From Hymenobacter chitinivorans DSM 11115 (lineage in GTDB: Bacteria > Bacteroidota > Bacteroidia > Cytophagales > Hymenobacteraceae): a stretch of DNA of 64,000 bases. Shown here in pieces: positions 52,817-61,057 of this stretch (within the stretch, counting starts at the first letter, position 1; each line of letters starts with the position of its first letter). The stretch covers positions 1,178,001-1,242,000 of the forward strand of contig NZ_PGFA01000001.1 in NCBI RefSeq assembly GCF_002797555.1, written 5' to 3'. The notes under the pieces were generated by a model. That model was not told where the DNA came from and ran no database searches. It saw only the letters and a program-made list of their open reading frames with translations. A program made the translations under genes and the position numbers.

Positions 52817-54517
52817 ATGCGTAATAACCTGACTACGCTCGACCTGCTGGTCTTCTTCGTGTACCTAATCGGGGTTTCGGCCTACGGTTTCTATATCTAC
52901 CGGAGCAAGCAAAAGGCCGAGCAAAGCACCAAAGACTACTTCCTGGCCGAAGGCTCCCTGACCTGGTGGGCCATTGGAGCCTCGATGATTGCCTCCAACA
53001 TTTCGGCTGAGCAGTTCATTGGCATGTCGGGCTCGGGCTTTAAGGTGGGCGTGGCCGTGGCGGCCTACGAGTGGGTGGCGGCCGTGGTGCTCATCATCGT
53101 GGCCGTGTTCTTTATGCCGGTGTACCTGAAGAACCACATCTTCACGATGCCCCAGTTTCTGGAGCAGCGCTACAACAGCACGCTCAGCCTGATTATGAGC
53201 ATTTTCTGGCTGTTTCTCTACGTGCTGGTCAACCTGACCTCGATTCTCTACCTCGGGGCCCTGGCCTTGAGCAACCTCATCGGCGGCGACAGTTTCCACC
53301 TCATCATCGTACTGCTGGCCATTTTCTCATTGCTGATTTCCATCGGGGGCATGAAGGTGGTGGGCTACACCGACGTGGTGCAAGTGGTGGTGCTGGTAGT
53401 GGGCGGCCTGGTCACGACTTACATTGCCCTGACGCTGGTCAGTGAGCAGTTTGGCCTGGGCGGCGGGGCGCTGGCGGGCTTCAATGCGTTGATGGACAAG
53501 GCCCCGGACCACTTCCACATGATTTTCGACAAGCCGACGGCCAATACTCCGCAGGTGGAAGTCGATAAGTACCTGGCCCTGCCCGGCATTGCCATGTACT
53601 TCGCCGGCCAGTGGATTGTGAACCTCAACTACTGGGGCTGCAACCAGTATATCACCCAGCGCGCCCTGGGCGCCGATCTGCACACGGCCCGCACCGGCAT
53701 CCTGTTTGCCGGCCTGCTCAAGCTCATGATGCCGGTCATCGTGATGCTGCCCGGCATAGCGGCCTACGTGCTCTATAAGAACGGCGGGCTGCAGGCCGAA
53801 ATGTCGAGCACCGGCGCCTTCAACTCCGACAACGCCTACTCGGCCATCCTGACCTTTTTGCCCAACGGCCTGAAAGGGCTGAGCATGGCGGCTCTCACGG
53901 CGGCCATTGTGGCCTCGTTGGCGGGCAAGGTCAACTCGATTTCGACCATTTTTACCCTCGACATCTACAAGCGCTACCTCAACCCGGCCGCCACCGAGCA
54001 AAAGCAGGTCTGGGTGGGCCGCCTCACCATCTTGGCGGCCGTGGTGCTCAGCGTGGCCTTCACCTGGAAGGATTTGCTGGGCATCGGGGGGGAAGGGGGC
54101 TTCCAGTTTATTCAGAAGTACACCGGCTTCATTTCGCCCGGCATCCTGGCCATTTTCCTGCTGGGCATGTTTTGGAAGCGCACCACGGCCACGGCTGGCA
54201 TCGTGGGCATTCTGGCCGGCTTTGCCTTGTCGGTGTTCTTCAACAACTACGCCCCGGCCGTGCTCGGGCCCGAAACCGTGCTCTACACGGCTTTCCGCAA
54301 CAGCGCCGGCGTCTACGAAATACCCTTTTTGATTTGCATGGGCCTCTCATTTGCCATGACCATGGTGCTGATGGTGGGAGTGAGTCTGGCCGGGCCGGCA
54401 CTCAACCCCCGCGCCATCAGCCTGCCGGCGGGCATGTTCCGAGTGAGCCAGCAGACGATGTCGCTCATCGTGGTGACCATGCTGCTGCTCACGGCTTTGT
54501 ACGTGCGGTTCTGGTAG
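52817..54517 (+). CDS. sodium/solute symporter, probable L-arabinose transporter
   Basis: 566 residues from ATG 52817 with about 14 transmembrane helices. SSS-family features are present: LTWWAIGASMIASNISAEQFIGMSG in the first helices (unwound helix with sodium site), LYLGALALSNLIGG, VVGYTDVVQVVVLVVGGLVTTYIAL and the cytoplasmic LDIYKRYLNPAATEQKQVWVGRL. This subgroup resembles SglT-like sugar symporters. The context next to araA suggests it brings L-arabinose across the inner membrane with sodium; the substrate is inferred from the locus. Confidence 0.88.
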   Translation: MRNNLTTLDLLVFFVYLIGVSAYGFYIYRSKQKAEQSTKDYFLAEGSLTWWAIGASMIASNISAEQFIGMSGSGFKVGVAVAAYEWVAAVVLIIVAVFFMPVYLKNHIFTMPQFLEQRYNSTLSLIMSIFWLFLYVLVNLTSILYLGALALSNLIGGDSFHLIIVLLAIFSLLISIGGMKVVGYTDVVQVVVLVVGGLVTTYIALTLVSEQFGLGGGALAGFNALMDKAPDHFHMIFDKPTANTPQVEVDKYLALPGIAMYFAGQWIVNLNYWGCNQYITQRALGADLHTARTGILFAGLLKLMMPVIVMLPGIAAYVLYKNGGLQAEMSSTGAFNSDNAYSAILTFLPNGLKGLSMAALTAAIVASLAGKVNSISTIFTLDIYKRYLNPAATEQKQVWVGRLTILAAVVLSVAFTWKDLLGIGGEGGFQFIQKYTGFISPGILAIFLLGMFWKRTTATAGIVGILAGFALSVFFNNYAPAVLGPETVLYTAFRNSAGVYEIPFLICMGLSFAMTMVLMVGVSLAGPALNPRAISLPAGMFRVSQQTMSLIVVTMLLLTALYVRFW

Positions 54518-54682
54518 CGGCCACTAGTGCCTATTGCCTGCTGAACTGCTGAAAACCAGCTTGCTGCGCAACTCCTAGAGTTGCCGCTGATTCCACCAAG
54601 ACGGGGACGTGAACAGGATTCGCGTCCCCGTCCTGGCTTCTGCTCCCTCGCTCTTCCTTCTTTCCAACCAATTCCCACAACC

Positions 54683-56464
54683 ATGAAAAACACGCTTACT
54701 ACCACCCTCCGGCCTGATTTACACGTCGGGCGCTTTGCCGGCTTTGCCCACTCCGGGGGCCGCCCGCTGCGCCTGCTGCTTCTGCTGCTAATCGGCTTGC
54801 TCGGGTTGAGTCCTGACGCTTGGGCTTTGCAGGGCAACGACAACTGCCACGACCCGTCGAGCATCGTCAAGGACGGCAGCAAATACTGGATTTTTACCAC
54901 CGGCACCGGCATCTACGGCATGTACTCCACCGATTTGGTGAAGTGGGAGTCGGGTCCGCGGCCGGTGTTTGCGGCCGGCGCCTACCCAAGCTGGATCAAG
55001 ACCAAAGTGCCCGGCTTCACCGGCGACTTCTGGGCCCCGGAGTGCGTGTTTCGCAACGGCAAATTCTACCTCTACTACTCCGTCTCGACCTTTGGCTCCA
55101 GCGTGTCGACTATCGGCCTGGCCACCAACGTGACGCTAGACCCCACGAGCCCGAGCTACCAGTGGGTGGACCAGGGCGAAGTGGTGTCGAGCGGCGCGGG
55201 CAGCGCTTGCAACGCCATTGACCCGGCCGTAGTGACGGATGCCAGCGGCGGGCTGTGGATGAGCTACGGCTCGTTTTTCAAGGGCATCGGCCTGATCCGG
55301 CTCGATGGCAGCACCGGCAAACGGTCCGGCACGAGCTTCACCTGGCTGGCCGGCAACGTGGCCGCCGATGGGGTGAGCCGCAGCAACAGCGGCAGCGAGG
55401 CGCCCTACATCGTGCGCAACGGCAGCTACTACTACCTGTTTATCAACAAGGGCGCCTGCTGCAACGGCTCGAGCAGCACCTACTACATCCAGGTGGGCCG
55501 CTCCACCAGCATCACCGGCCCTTACGTCGACAAAAACGGGGTGGATTTGAACCGCAACGGCGGCACGACCCTGCTGGCCACCCAGGGCAAGTACGTGGGG
55601 CCCGGGCACGTGGGCCTGTACCAGGAAAACGGGGCCAACTACTTCACCCACCACTACTACGACAGCAACCAGAACGGCCGGGCCCGCCTGAGCGTGGGTA
55701 ATATGGGCTGGGACGGCGCCAATTGGCCCTTCCTCACCCGCGACTGGCTGGCCGCCGGCCGCTACACGCTCCGCAACCAAAGCAGCAACCTGGTCTGGGA
55801 TGCCTGGGGCTGCACCGGGGCCTCGGGTCAGGCCATTGCCCAGGGCAGCTACAGCGCCGGTCTGGCCTGCCAGCAGTGGAACCTGACGCCCGACAACAAC
55901 GGCGAGTACAAAATCACCTCGGCCGTGGGTGCGGGCCTAGCCGCCGACGTGGTCAATAACAACCCCGGCAACGGCGCCAAGCTGCAGCTCTACGCCTACA
56001 GCGGCATTGCCGGGCAGCGCTTCAAAATTGAGCGGACCAACGCGGGCAGCTACGTGGTATCGTCGGTGAACGGGGGCCGGGTGGTGGAAGTGCCGGGCTG
56101 CTCCGCCACGGCCGGCGTGCAGCTGGCTTTGTACGACTATCTGGCCAATAACTGCCAGAAGTGGGGTATTGTGCCGGCCCCAGCGGCCCGGGGCGTGCTG
56201 GCGGCCCAGACTACCGCACTCCGCAACGTTTCCGTGTTTCCCAACCCGGCCGAGCAGGGCCGCTTCGTCCTGGACCTCAGCGAGGAGTTCCGCAACACGC
56301 CCGTAACCATTACCCTGACCGACACCCAGGGTCGGACGGTGTATAGCCGCGGCAGCGCGGGGGGAGTAGCCATACCCGTGGAAACCGGGTTGCGCACGGG
56401 GCTTTACCTGCTCAGTGTGAGTAGCACTCAGGGCAGCTACAGCCAGAAAATTGTGCTGCAGTAG
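54683..56464 (+). CDS. GH43 endo-arabinanase with ricin-type lectin and type IX sorting domain (paralogue)
   Basis: 593 residues from ATG 54683 (MKNTLTTTLRPDL); an upstream frame extension is out of keeping with a signal peptide. The leader helix ends DAWALQG. GH43 residues: Asp in CHDPSSIV, Asp in CNAIDPAVV, Glu in SGSEAPYIV. The ricin-type trefoil has CQQWNLTPDN, GQRFKIERT and NCQKWGIV, and the sorting tail is VSVFPNPAEQGRF through GLYLLSVSSTQGS and QKIVLQ. DNA and protein are strongly similar to 44685-46376 over the whole length, so this is a duplication. It degrades the arabinan backbone outside the cell. Confidence 0.93.
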   Translation: MKNTLTTTLRPDLHVGRFAGFAHSGGRPLRLLLLLLIGLLGLSPDAWALQGNDNCHDPSSIVKDGSKYWIFTTGTGIYGMYSTDLVKWESGPRPVFAAGAYPSWIKTKVPGFTGDFWAPECVFRNGKFYLYYSVSTFGSSVSTIGLATNVTLDPTSPSYQWVDQGEVVSSGAGSACNAIDPAVVTDASGGLWMSYGSFFKGIGLIRLDGSTGKRSGTSFTWLAGNVAADGVSRSNSGSEAPYIVRNGSYYYLFINKGACCNGSSSTYYIQVGRSTSITGPYVDKNGVDLNRNGGTTLLATQGKYVGPGHVGLYQENGANYFTHHYYDSNQNGRARLSVGNMGWDGANWPFLTRDWLAAGRYTLRNQSSNLVWDAWGCTGASGQAIAQGSYSAGLACQQWNLTPDNNGEYKITSAVGAGLAADVVNNNPGNGAKLQLYAYSGIAGQRFKIERTNAGSYVVSSVNGGRVVEVPGCSATAGVQLALYDYLANNCQKWGIVPAPAARGVLAAQTTALRNVSVFPNPAEQGRFVLDLSEEFRNTPVTITLTDTQGRTVYSRGSAGGVAIPVETGLRTGLYLLSVSSTQGSYSQKIVLQ

Positions 56465-56873
56465 ATAAGCGTTGCGGGCTGAAGCCAGGCTGTTGCGGAA
56501 GGGTTTTCCAGTATTCGCCGGTTTTGGTCCGCAACAAAAGGCTCGGAATCTGCAACGTTTCGACTAAGTTTTTACCTAGTGACTGTTTGCGGCTTTGGTG
56601 CTTGCGGGTGTTGCGGAGCTAGCCGCCGTAGCGTCGTGCAAAGCGCTGCAGCGGTGAATCTGCCGGTAGGCCTGGGGCTGGGAAAGGGCCGAGGCCTCCG
56701 GCTGCCTGCCCGGCCAAATATAGAAGTAAAAGTGGTTTGAAGTACGTGGCCGGTATGTACCAGCCCGCCTTTTTAGTTGCCGGAACCTAAGCCTGCCGAC
56801 GGTGTTCCTTGCTGCCGAAGAAGGAAAAATTTTGAGCTAGCTCTGATTGTAGTTATCAACTCTTGCCTTTGCC
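56465..56873 (+). other. 409-bp intergenic region before the GH127 gene
   Basis: No operator palindrome of the CACAAACGATTGTG type, no good -7/-33 pair and no convincing gene were found. The DNA is GC-rich at first and becomes AT-richer near 56720-56870, where a promoter for GH127 might lie. Nothing else can be assigned. Confidence 0.4.
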
Positions 56874-58922
56874 ATGAAATACTTTCTCGTTTCCCTTGCC
56901 GCCGTTGGGTTGCTGGCTGTGCCAGCCCGGGCTCAAACCGCCAAACGCTCGGATTACCCGATTCAGGCCGTGTCGTTTACCCGCGTGAAGCTGGCCGACA
57001 ACTTCTGGCTGCCCCGGCTCAAGACCAACACCGACGTGACCATTCCGGCCTCGTTTCAGCGCTGCGAGGCCACTAACCGGGTCAAGAACTTCGAAATGGC
57101 CGCTGCCCGGCAGGGTAAGTTTGCCACCATCTTTCCCTTCGACGACACGGACATCTACAAAACCATCGAAGGGGCCTCGTACTCGCTCAAGCTTTACCCC
57201 GACCCGCAGCTAAACCAGTACCTGGACGAGCTGATCCGCAAAGTGGCCGCCGCCCAGGAGCCCGACGGCTACCTCTACACGGCCCGCACCATCGACCCGG
57301 CCCACCCCCACGACTGGGCCGGCCCCGAGCGGTGGGTGAAGGAGCGGGAGCTGAGCCACGAGCTCTACAACGCGGGCCACCTCTACGAAGCCGCCGTGGC
57401 CCATTACGAAGCCACCGGCCAGAAAAACCTGCTCAACGTTGCCCTCAAAAATGCCGATTTGGTATGCTCCGTCTTTGGGCCGGGCAAGCGGGCCGTGGCG
57501 CCGGGGCACGAAATCGTGGAAATGGGTTTGGTCAAGCTCTACCGCGTCACGGGCAAGCCGGAGTATTTGAGCACGGCCAAGTTTTTCCTCGACCAGCGCG
57601 GTCAATTTAAGTACGACCCCAAGAGCAACGACCCGTGGCGCAACGGCTCCTACTGGCAGGACCATAAGCCCGTGGTAGCCCAGAAAGAGGCCGTGGGCCA
57701 CGCCGTGCGGGCCGAATACCTCTACTCGGCCATGGCCGACGTGGCCGCCCTCACCGGCGACCGGCAGCTGCTGGCCGCCGTGGACAGTATCTGGCAGAAC
57801 ATGGTCAGCAAGAAGCTCTACGTGACCGGCGGCACGGGCGCGGTGCCGGGTGGGGAGCGGTTTGGCCAGAATTACGAGCTGCCCAACACCACGGCCTACA
57901 ACGAAACCTGCGCCGCGGTGGCCAACGTGTACTGGAACCAGCGCATGTTCCAGCTCCACGGCGAGGCCAAGTACATCGACGTGCTGGAAAAGGTGCTCTA
58001 CAACGGCCTGATTGCGGGCGTGGGCCTCGATGGGAAGTCGTTTTTTTACTCCAACGCCCTGCAGATAAAGAACAGCGCCAGCTTCCCCCAGACCGAGCCC
58101 CAGCGCGCCGGCTGGTTTGACTGCTCGTGCTGCCCCACCAACCTGGCCCGCCTCATGCCGTCCTTGCCGGGCTACGTGTACGCCCAGAACGGCCGCGACG
58201 TGTACGCCAACCTCTTTATCAGCGGCACCACGGACTTACTGGTCAACAGCAAGCCGGTGCGCATCACCCAGCTCAACAACTACCCCTGGCAGGGCGAGCT
58301 GAAATTCACCGTCAATTCGGCCGCTACTGCGGATTTTAACCTGCTCGTGCGCCTGCCCGGCTGGGCCCGGGGCGAGGCCGTGCCGTCGGATCTGTACCAC
58401 TTTGCTCCGGCTGCCGAGCCCAAAATCAGCATCCGCGTGAATGGTAAGCCGACGGAGTATACCACCCGCAACGGCTACGCGGTGCTCAGCCGCAAGTGGC
58501 GCAAAAACGACGTGGTAGAAGTGCTGCTGCCCATGGACGTGCGCCAGGTGCTGGCCAACCCCAATGTGGCGGACGACCTGGGCAAAGTGGCCCTGCAGCG
58601 CGGTCCGGTGGTATACTGCGCCGAGTGGAAGGACAACCAGGGCAAGGCCAGCAACCTGCTGGTACCCGCTGCCACGACCTTCACGGCCAGCTTCCGGCCC
58701 GAGCTGCTCAACGGCATTATGCAGCTCCAGGCCACCGTGCCCGCCGTGCAGCTCGACGCGGCCAATTCCTCTGTCAGCACCACCCGCCAGATGCTGACGG
58801 CCATTCCGTACTACGCCTGGGCCAACCGCGGCAAGGGCGAAATGACCGTCTGGTTTCCCCAGCAGCTCACCGACGTGGACCTGATTTCGCGCCAGCCCCA
58901 ACCGGTAACGGTGGGCAAGTAA
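56874..58922 (+). CDS. GH127 beta-L-arabinofuranosidase-like enzyme
   Basis: 682 residues with signal peptide ending ARAQ. An (alpha/alpha)6 barrel begins FTRVKLADNFWLPRL, followed by beta-domains. By comparison with HypBA1, the acid/base would be Glu328 (GGERFGQNY), and the zinc ligands Glu344 and Cys346 (YNETCAAV) with Cys419-Cys420 (DCSCCPTNLARL), one Cys being the nucleophile. All are present, so it should be active. The family cleaves terminal beta-L-arabinofuranosyl links, as in plant extensins and rhamnogalacturonan II or side chains. It extends the locus beyond alpha-linked arabinan. Confidence 0.92.
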   Translation: MKYFLVSLAAVGLLAVPARAQTAKRSDYPIQAVSFTRVKLADNFWLPRLKTNTDVTIPASFQRCEATNRVKNFEMAAARQGKFATIFPFDDTDIYKTIEGASYSLKLYPDPQLNQYLDELIRKVAAAQEPDGYLYTARTIDPAHPHDWAGPERWVKERELSHELYNAGHLYEAAVAHYEATGQKNLLNVALKNADLVCSVFGPGKRAVAPGHEIVEMGLVKLYRVTGKPEYLSTAKFFLDQRGQFKYDPKSNDPWRNGSYWQDHKPVVAQKEAVGHAVRAEYLYSAMADVAALTGDRQLLAAVDSIWQNMVSKKLYVTGGTGAVPGGERFGQNYELPNTTAYNETCAAVANVYWNQRMFQLHGEAKYIDVLEKVLYNGLIAGVGLDGKSFFYSNALQIKNSASFPQTEPQRAGWFDCSCCPTNLARLMPSLPGYVYAQNGRDVYANLFISGTTDLLVNSKPVRITQLNNYPWQGELKFTVNSAATADFNLLVRLPGWARGEAVPSDLYHFAPAAEPKISIRVNGKPTEYTTRNGYAVLSRKWRKNDVVEVLLPMDVRQVLANPNVADDLGKVALQRGPVVYCAEWKDNQGKASNLLVPAATTFTASFRPELLNGIMQLQATVPAVQLDAANSSVSTTRQMLTAIPYYAWANRGKGEMTVWFPQQLTDVDLISRQPQPVTVGK

Positions 58923-58940
58923 CGAGTTTGTTTAGGCCTG

Positions 58941-58977
58941 AAAAAGCCCGGCCGTGGTAGTCACGGTCGGGCTTTTT
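58941..58977. terminator. bidirectional terminator between GH127 and the minus-strand GH43
   Basis: A 16-bp stem (AAAAAGCCCGGCCGTG with CACGGTCGGGCTTTTT; one G-T wobble) and a 5-base loop. There are A residues before and T residues after, so it works on both strands. It sits between converging genes. Confidence 0.9.
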
Positions 58978-59027
58978 CGGGCTTAGTGTGCGCTAAAGCT
59001 ACGGCAACGGGCTTCGTTCCACTTCGC

Positions 59028-60026
59028 TTACGGCTGCACCAGCGGCCAGCCGGCGGCGTTCCAGGTCAGCTTTTCCACCCGCAGTTTGGAGTGGCCCTTG
59101 TCGGCGGCATCGTAGCCGTGAAAGACGAGGTAGTCCTGGTTGTCGAAGCTATACACCGAGTTGTGGCCCAGGCCGAACCAGTTTTTGTCGCCGCTCAACA
59201 CGGACGTGCCGCCGCCCTGGTCCAGGGCCACGCCGGCTTGATCCACGTAGGGACCCGTCACGCTCTTGGCCCGGCCCACCACGATGCGGTAGGTGCTCTG
59301 CGGGCCGCGGCAGCAGTAGTCGAAGGAGGTGAAGAGGTAGTAAAAGCCGTTTTTGCGGAAAATAAACGGGGCTTCGATGGCGCCGTCGCCGGGCAAGGAG
59401 TCGTTCAGCTGCGGGTCCCGGGGGCGGCGGGCCAGGGTGCGCCACTGCTCGGGCTGGGCCGGCGCCGTCAGGTCGGGCCGCAGCTTGACTAGCTTGATGC
59501 CTTCCCAGAACGAGCCAAACGTGAGCCAGGGCGTGCCGGCCTCGTCCCGAATCAGGTTGGGGTCGATGGCGTTCCACATATCCCGCCCCGGCACCGACTG
59601 CACCACCCGCCCGTGGTCGACCCACCGGTAGTCGGGCGACTTGGGGTCCAGGGTTTTATTGGTAGCCAGCCCGATGCAGGAGGTGTTTTTGCCGAAGGCC
59701 GACACCGAGTAAAACAGCGAGTACACGCCGTCGTGCAAGGAAATATCGGGCGCCCAGATGTGGTTTTTGAAGCCCGGGACGGCCTGCACGGCCCAGGCCG
59801 GCGCCTGGGCAAACACGGGCTTTTCCGGCGTCCAGTGTTGCCGGTCCCGGGACGACCACACCGCAATGCCCGGCCCGGTGCCGAACATGTAGTACGTGCC
59901 GTTTTGCCGGATCATGACCGGGTCGTGGGCCGGAATCAGGGCCGGGGTGGGCGTCTGGGCTTCGGTCTGACGGGTTGCCAGCCAACAGCTCAGCAGCAGG
60001 AGCCCTTGCCGCCAGTTCAAAAACAT
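59028..60026 (-). CDS. GH43 arabinan endo-1,5-alpha-L-arabinosidase, single domain
   Basis: 332 residues from ATG at 60026, inside an operator-like palindrome. The signal peptide ends TEAQ. Catalytic residues: Asp in PAHDPVMIR, Asp in NAIDPNLIR, Glu in GAIEAPFIFRK. WAPDISLHDGVYSLFYSVSAF and IGLATNKTLDPKSPDYRWVD are close to the two larger endo-arabinanases in this window, but lectin and sorting domains are missing, so it is probably periplasmic. It is the third gene of a minus-strand run after GH51 and another GH43. Confidence 0.92.
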   Translation of the reverse strand: MFLNWRQGLLLLSCWLATRQTEAQTPTPALIPAHDPVMIRQNGTYYMFGTGPGIAVWSSRDRQHWTPEKPVFAQAPAWAVQAVPGFKNHIWAPDISLHDGVYSLFYSVSAFGKNTSCIGLATNKTLDPKSPDYRWVDHGRVVQSVPGRDMWNAIDPNLIRDEAGTPWLTFGSFWEGIKLVKLRPDLTAPAQPEQWRTLARRPRDPQLNDSLPGDGAIEAPFIFRKNGFYYLFTSFDYCCRGPQSTYRIVVGRAKSVTGPYVDQAGVALDQGGGTSVLSGDKNWFGLGHNSVYSFDNQDYLVFHGYDAADKGHSKLRVEKLTWNAAGWPLVQP

Positions 60027-60037
60027 AAACGATTGTG
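60024..60037. promoter_or_regulatory. putative LacI-family operator overlapping a GH43 start codon
   Basis: CATAAACGATTGTG, one mismatch from the consensus. It covers the start codon of the minus-strand GH43 gene, inside the 32-bp gap to the upstream gene. It may be a roadblock site or mark an internal promoter. Confidence 0.6.
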
Positions 60038-60058
60038 TGTAAGGGTGGGGAAGAGGGA

Positions 60059-61045
60059 TTACTGCGCCGGTTGCACGCCTTCGGTGGTCATCACGACGCG
60101 CTTCATGGTGCCATCCTTGTTGTATTCGAGCTTGTCGATGCAGACCGAGCGGCGAAACGAGCCTCCGTCGGCGGGAATGCTGCCGTTGTGGTAGATGAAG
60201 TAGGACTGGCCCTTGAAGTCGATGATGGCCTGGTGGTTGGTGTTGGAGTTGCCGGCCACCTCGTTCAGAATGCCCTTAAACTCCCAGGGGCCCTCGATGC
60301 TGCGGCTCATGGCGTAGGCAATTTTCTCGGGAAACTGGTAGGCGTACGACAGGTAATACCAGTCCTTGTGCTTGTGCACCCAGGGCGCCTCGGTGAATCG
60401 GGGCAGCGTGGTCACCTTGTGGATGGGCCCGTCGAGTTCGGTCATGTTGGGCTTGAGCTTGGCCCAGTAGCAAATCGTGTTGCCCCAGTACAAATAGGCC
60501 TGACCCTTGTCATCCATAATCACCGTGGGGTCAATGTCGTCCCAGCTGATTTTGGCCTCGGTGGTCATGTCGTTGGTAATCAGGGCCGAGCCCCGGGCAT
60601 CCTTGAACGGGCCGGTGGGACTGTCGGCCACGGCCACACCAATGGCCTTGCCCGGAATCGAGCCGTGCTCCACGGCGGCGTACCAGTAGAACTTGCCGCC
60701 CCGCTCCACTACCTGCGAAGCCCAGGCGTCGTCCTTGGCCCAGGCAAAAGCCTTGACGTTCAGCGGCGCCGGGTGCTCCCGCCAGTGTACCATGTCCCGC
60801 GAGGAGTAGCAGAGCCACTCGTGCATCACGTAGCGTTCCTGCCGGGCCGGGGCTTCGTCGTGGCCGGTGTAAAGGTACACCGTACCGTTGTGGACCAAGG
60901 CGGCGGGGTCGGTGGTGTATTTGTCTTTGATAATGGGGTTGCCGGCCACGGGCTCGGGCCGGGCCTGGGCCCGCGCCGTTAGCGGCAGCAGAGCCGGAAC
61001 GGCGGCCAGCAATAAGCCAGGCAGTAGGTTCTTGCGTATCGTCAT
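60059..61045 (-). CDS. GH43 family arabinofuranosidase-like enzyme
   Basis: 328 residues with signal peptide ending TARAQ. GH43 residues: Asp in KYTTDPAALVHNG, Asp in SWDDIDPTVIMDD, Glu in RFTEAPWVHKHKD. The propeller signature GTVYLYTGHDEAP with WASQVVERGGKFYWYAAVE resembles arabinofuranosidases and arabinoxylan arabinofuranohydrolases rather than endo-arabinanases. There is no extra domain or lipobox, so a periplasmic location is likely. It lies 12 bp after GH51 and 32 bp before the next GH43, forming one operon. Confidence 0.9.
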   Translation of the reverse strand: MTIRKNLLPGLLLAAVPALLPLTARAQARPEPVAGNPIIKDKYTTDPAALVHNGTVYLYTGHDEAPARQERYVMHEWLCYSSRDMVHWREHPAPLNVKAFAWAKDDAWASQVVERGGKFYWYAAVEHGSIPGKAIGVAVADSPTGPFKDARGSALITNDMTTEAKISWDDIDPTVIMDDKGQAYLYWGNTICYWAKLKPNMTELDGPIHKVTTLPRFTEAPWVHKHKDWYYLSYAYQFPEKIAYAMSRSIEGPWEFKGILNEVAGNSNTNHQAIIDFKGQSYFIYHNGSIPADGGSFRRSVCIDKLEYNKDGTMKRVVMTTEGVQPAQ

Positions 61046-61057
61046 GGCTGTCGAAGC

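Noticed and set aside
56465-56873. Arabinose operator before GH127
   Set aside because: No CACAA-4-TTGTG palindrome was found in this gap, so GH127 is either not controlled this way or is reached by read-through.
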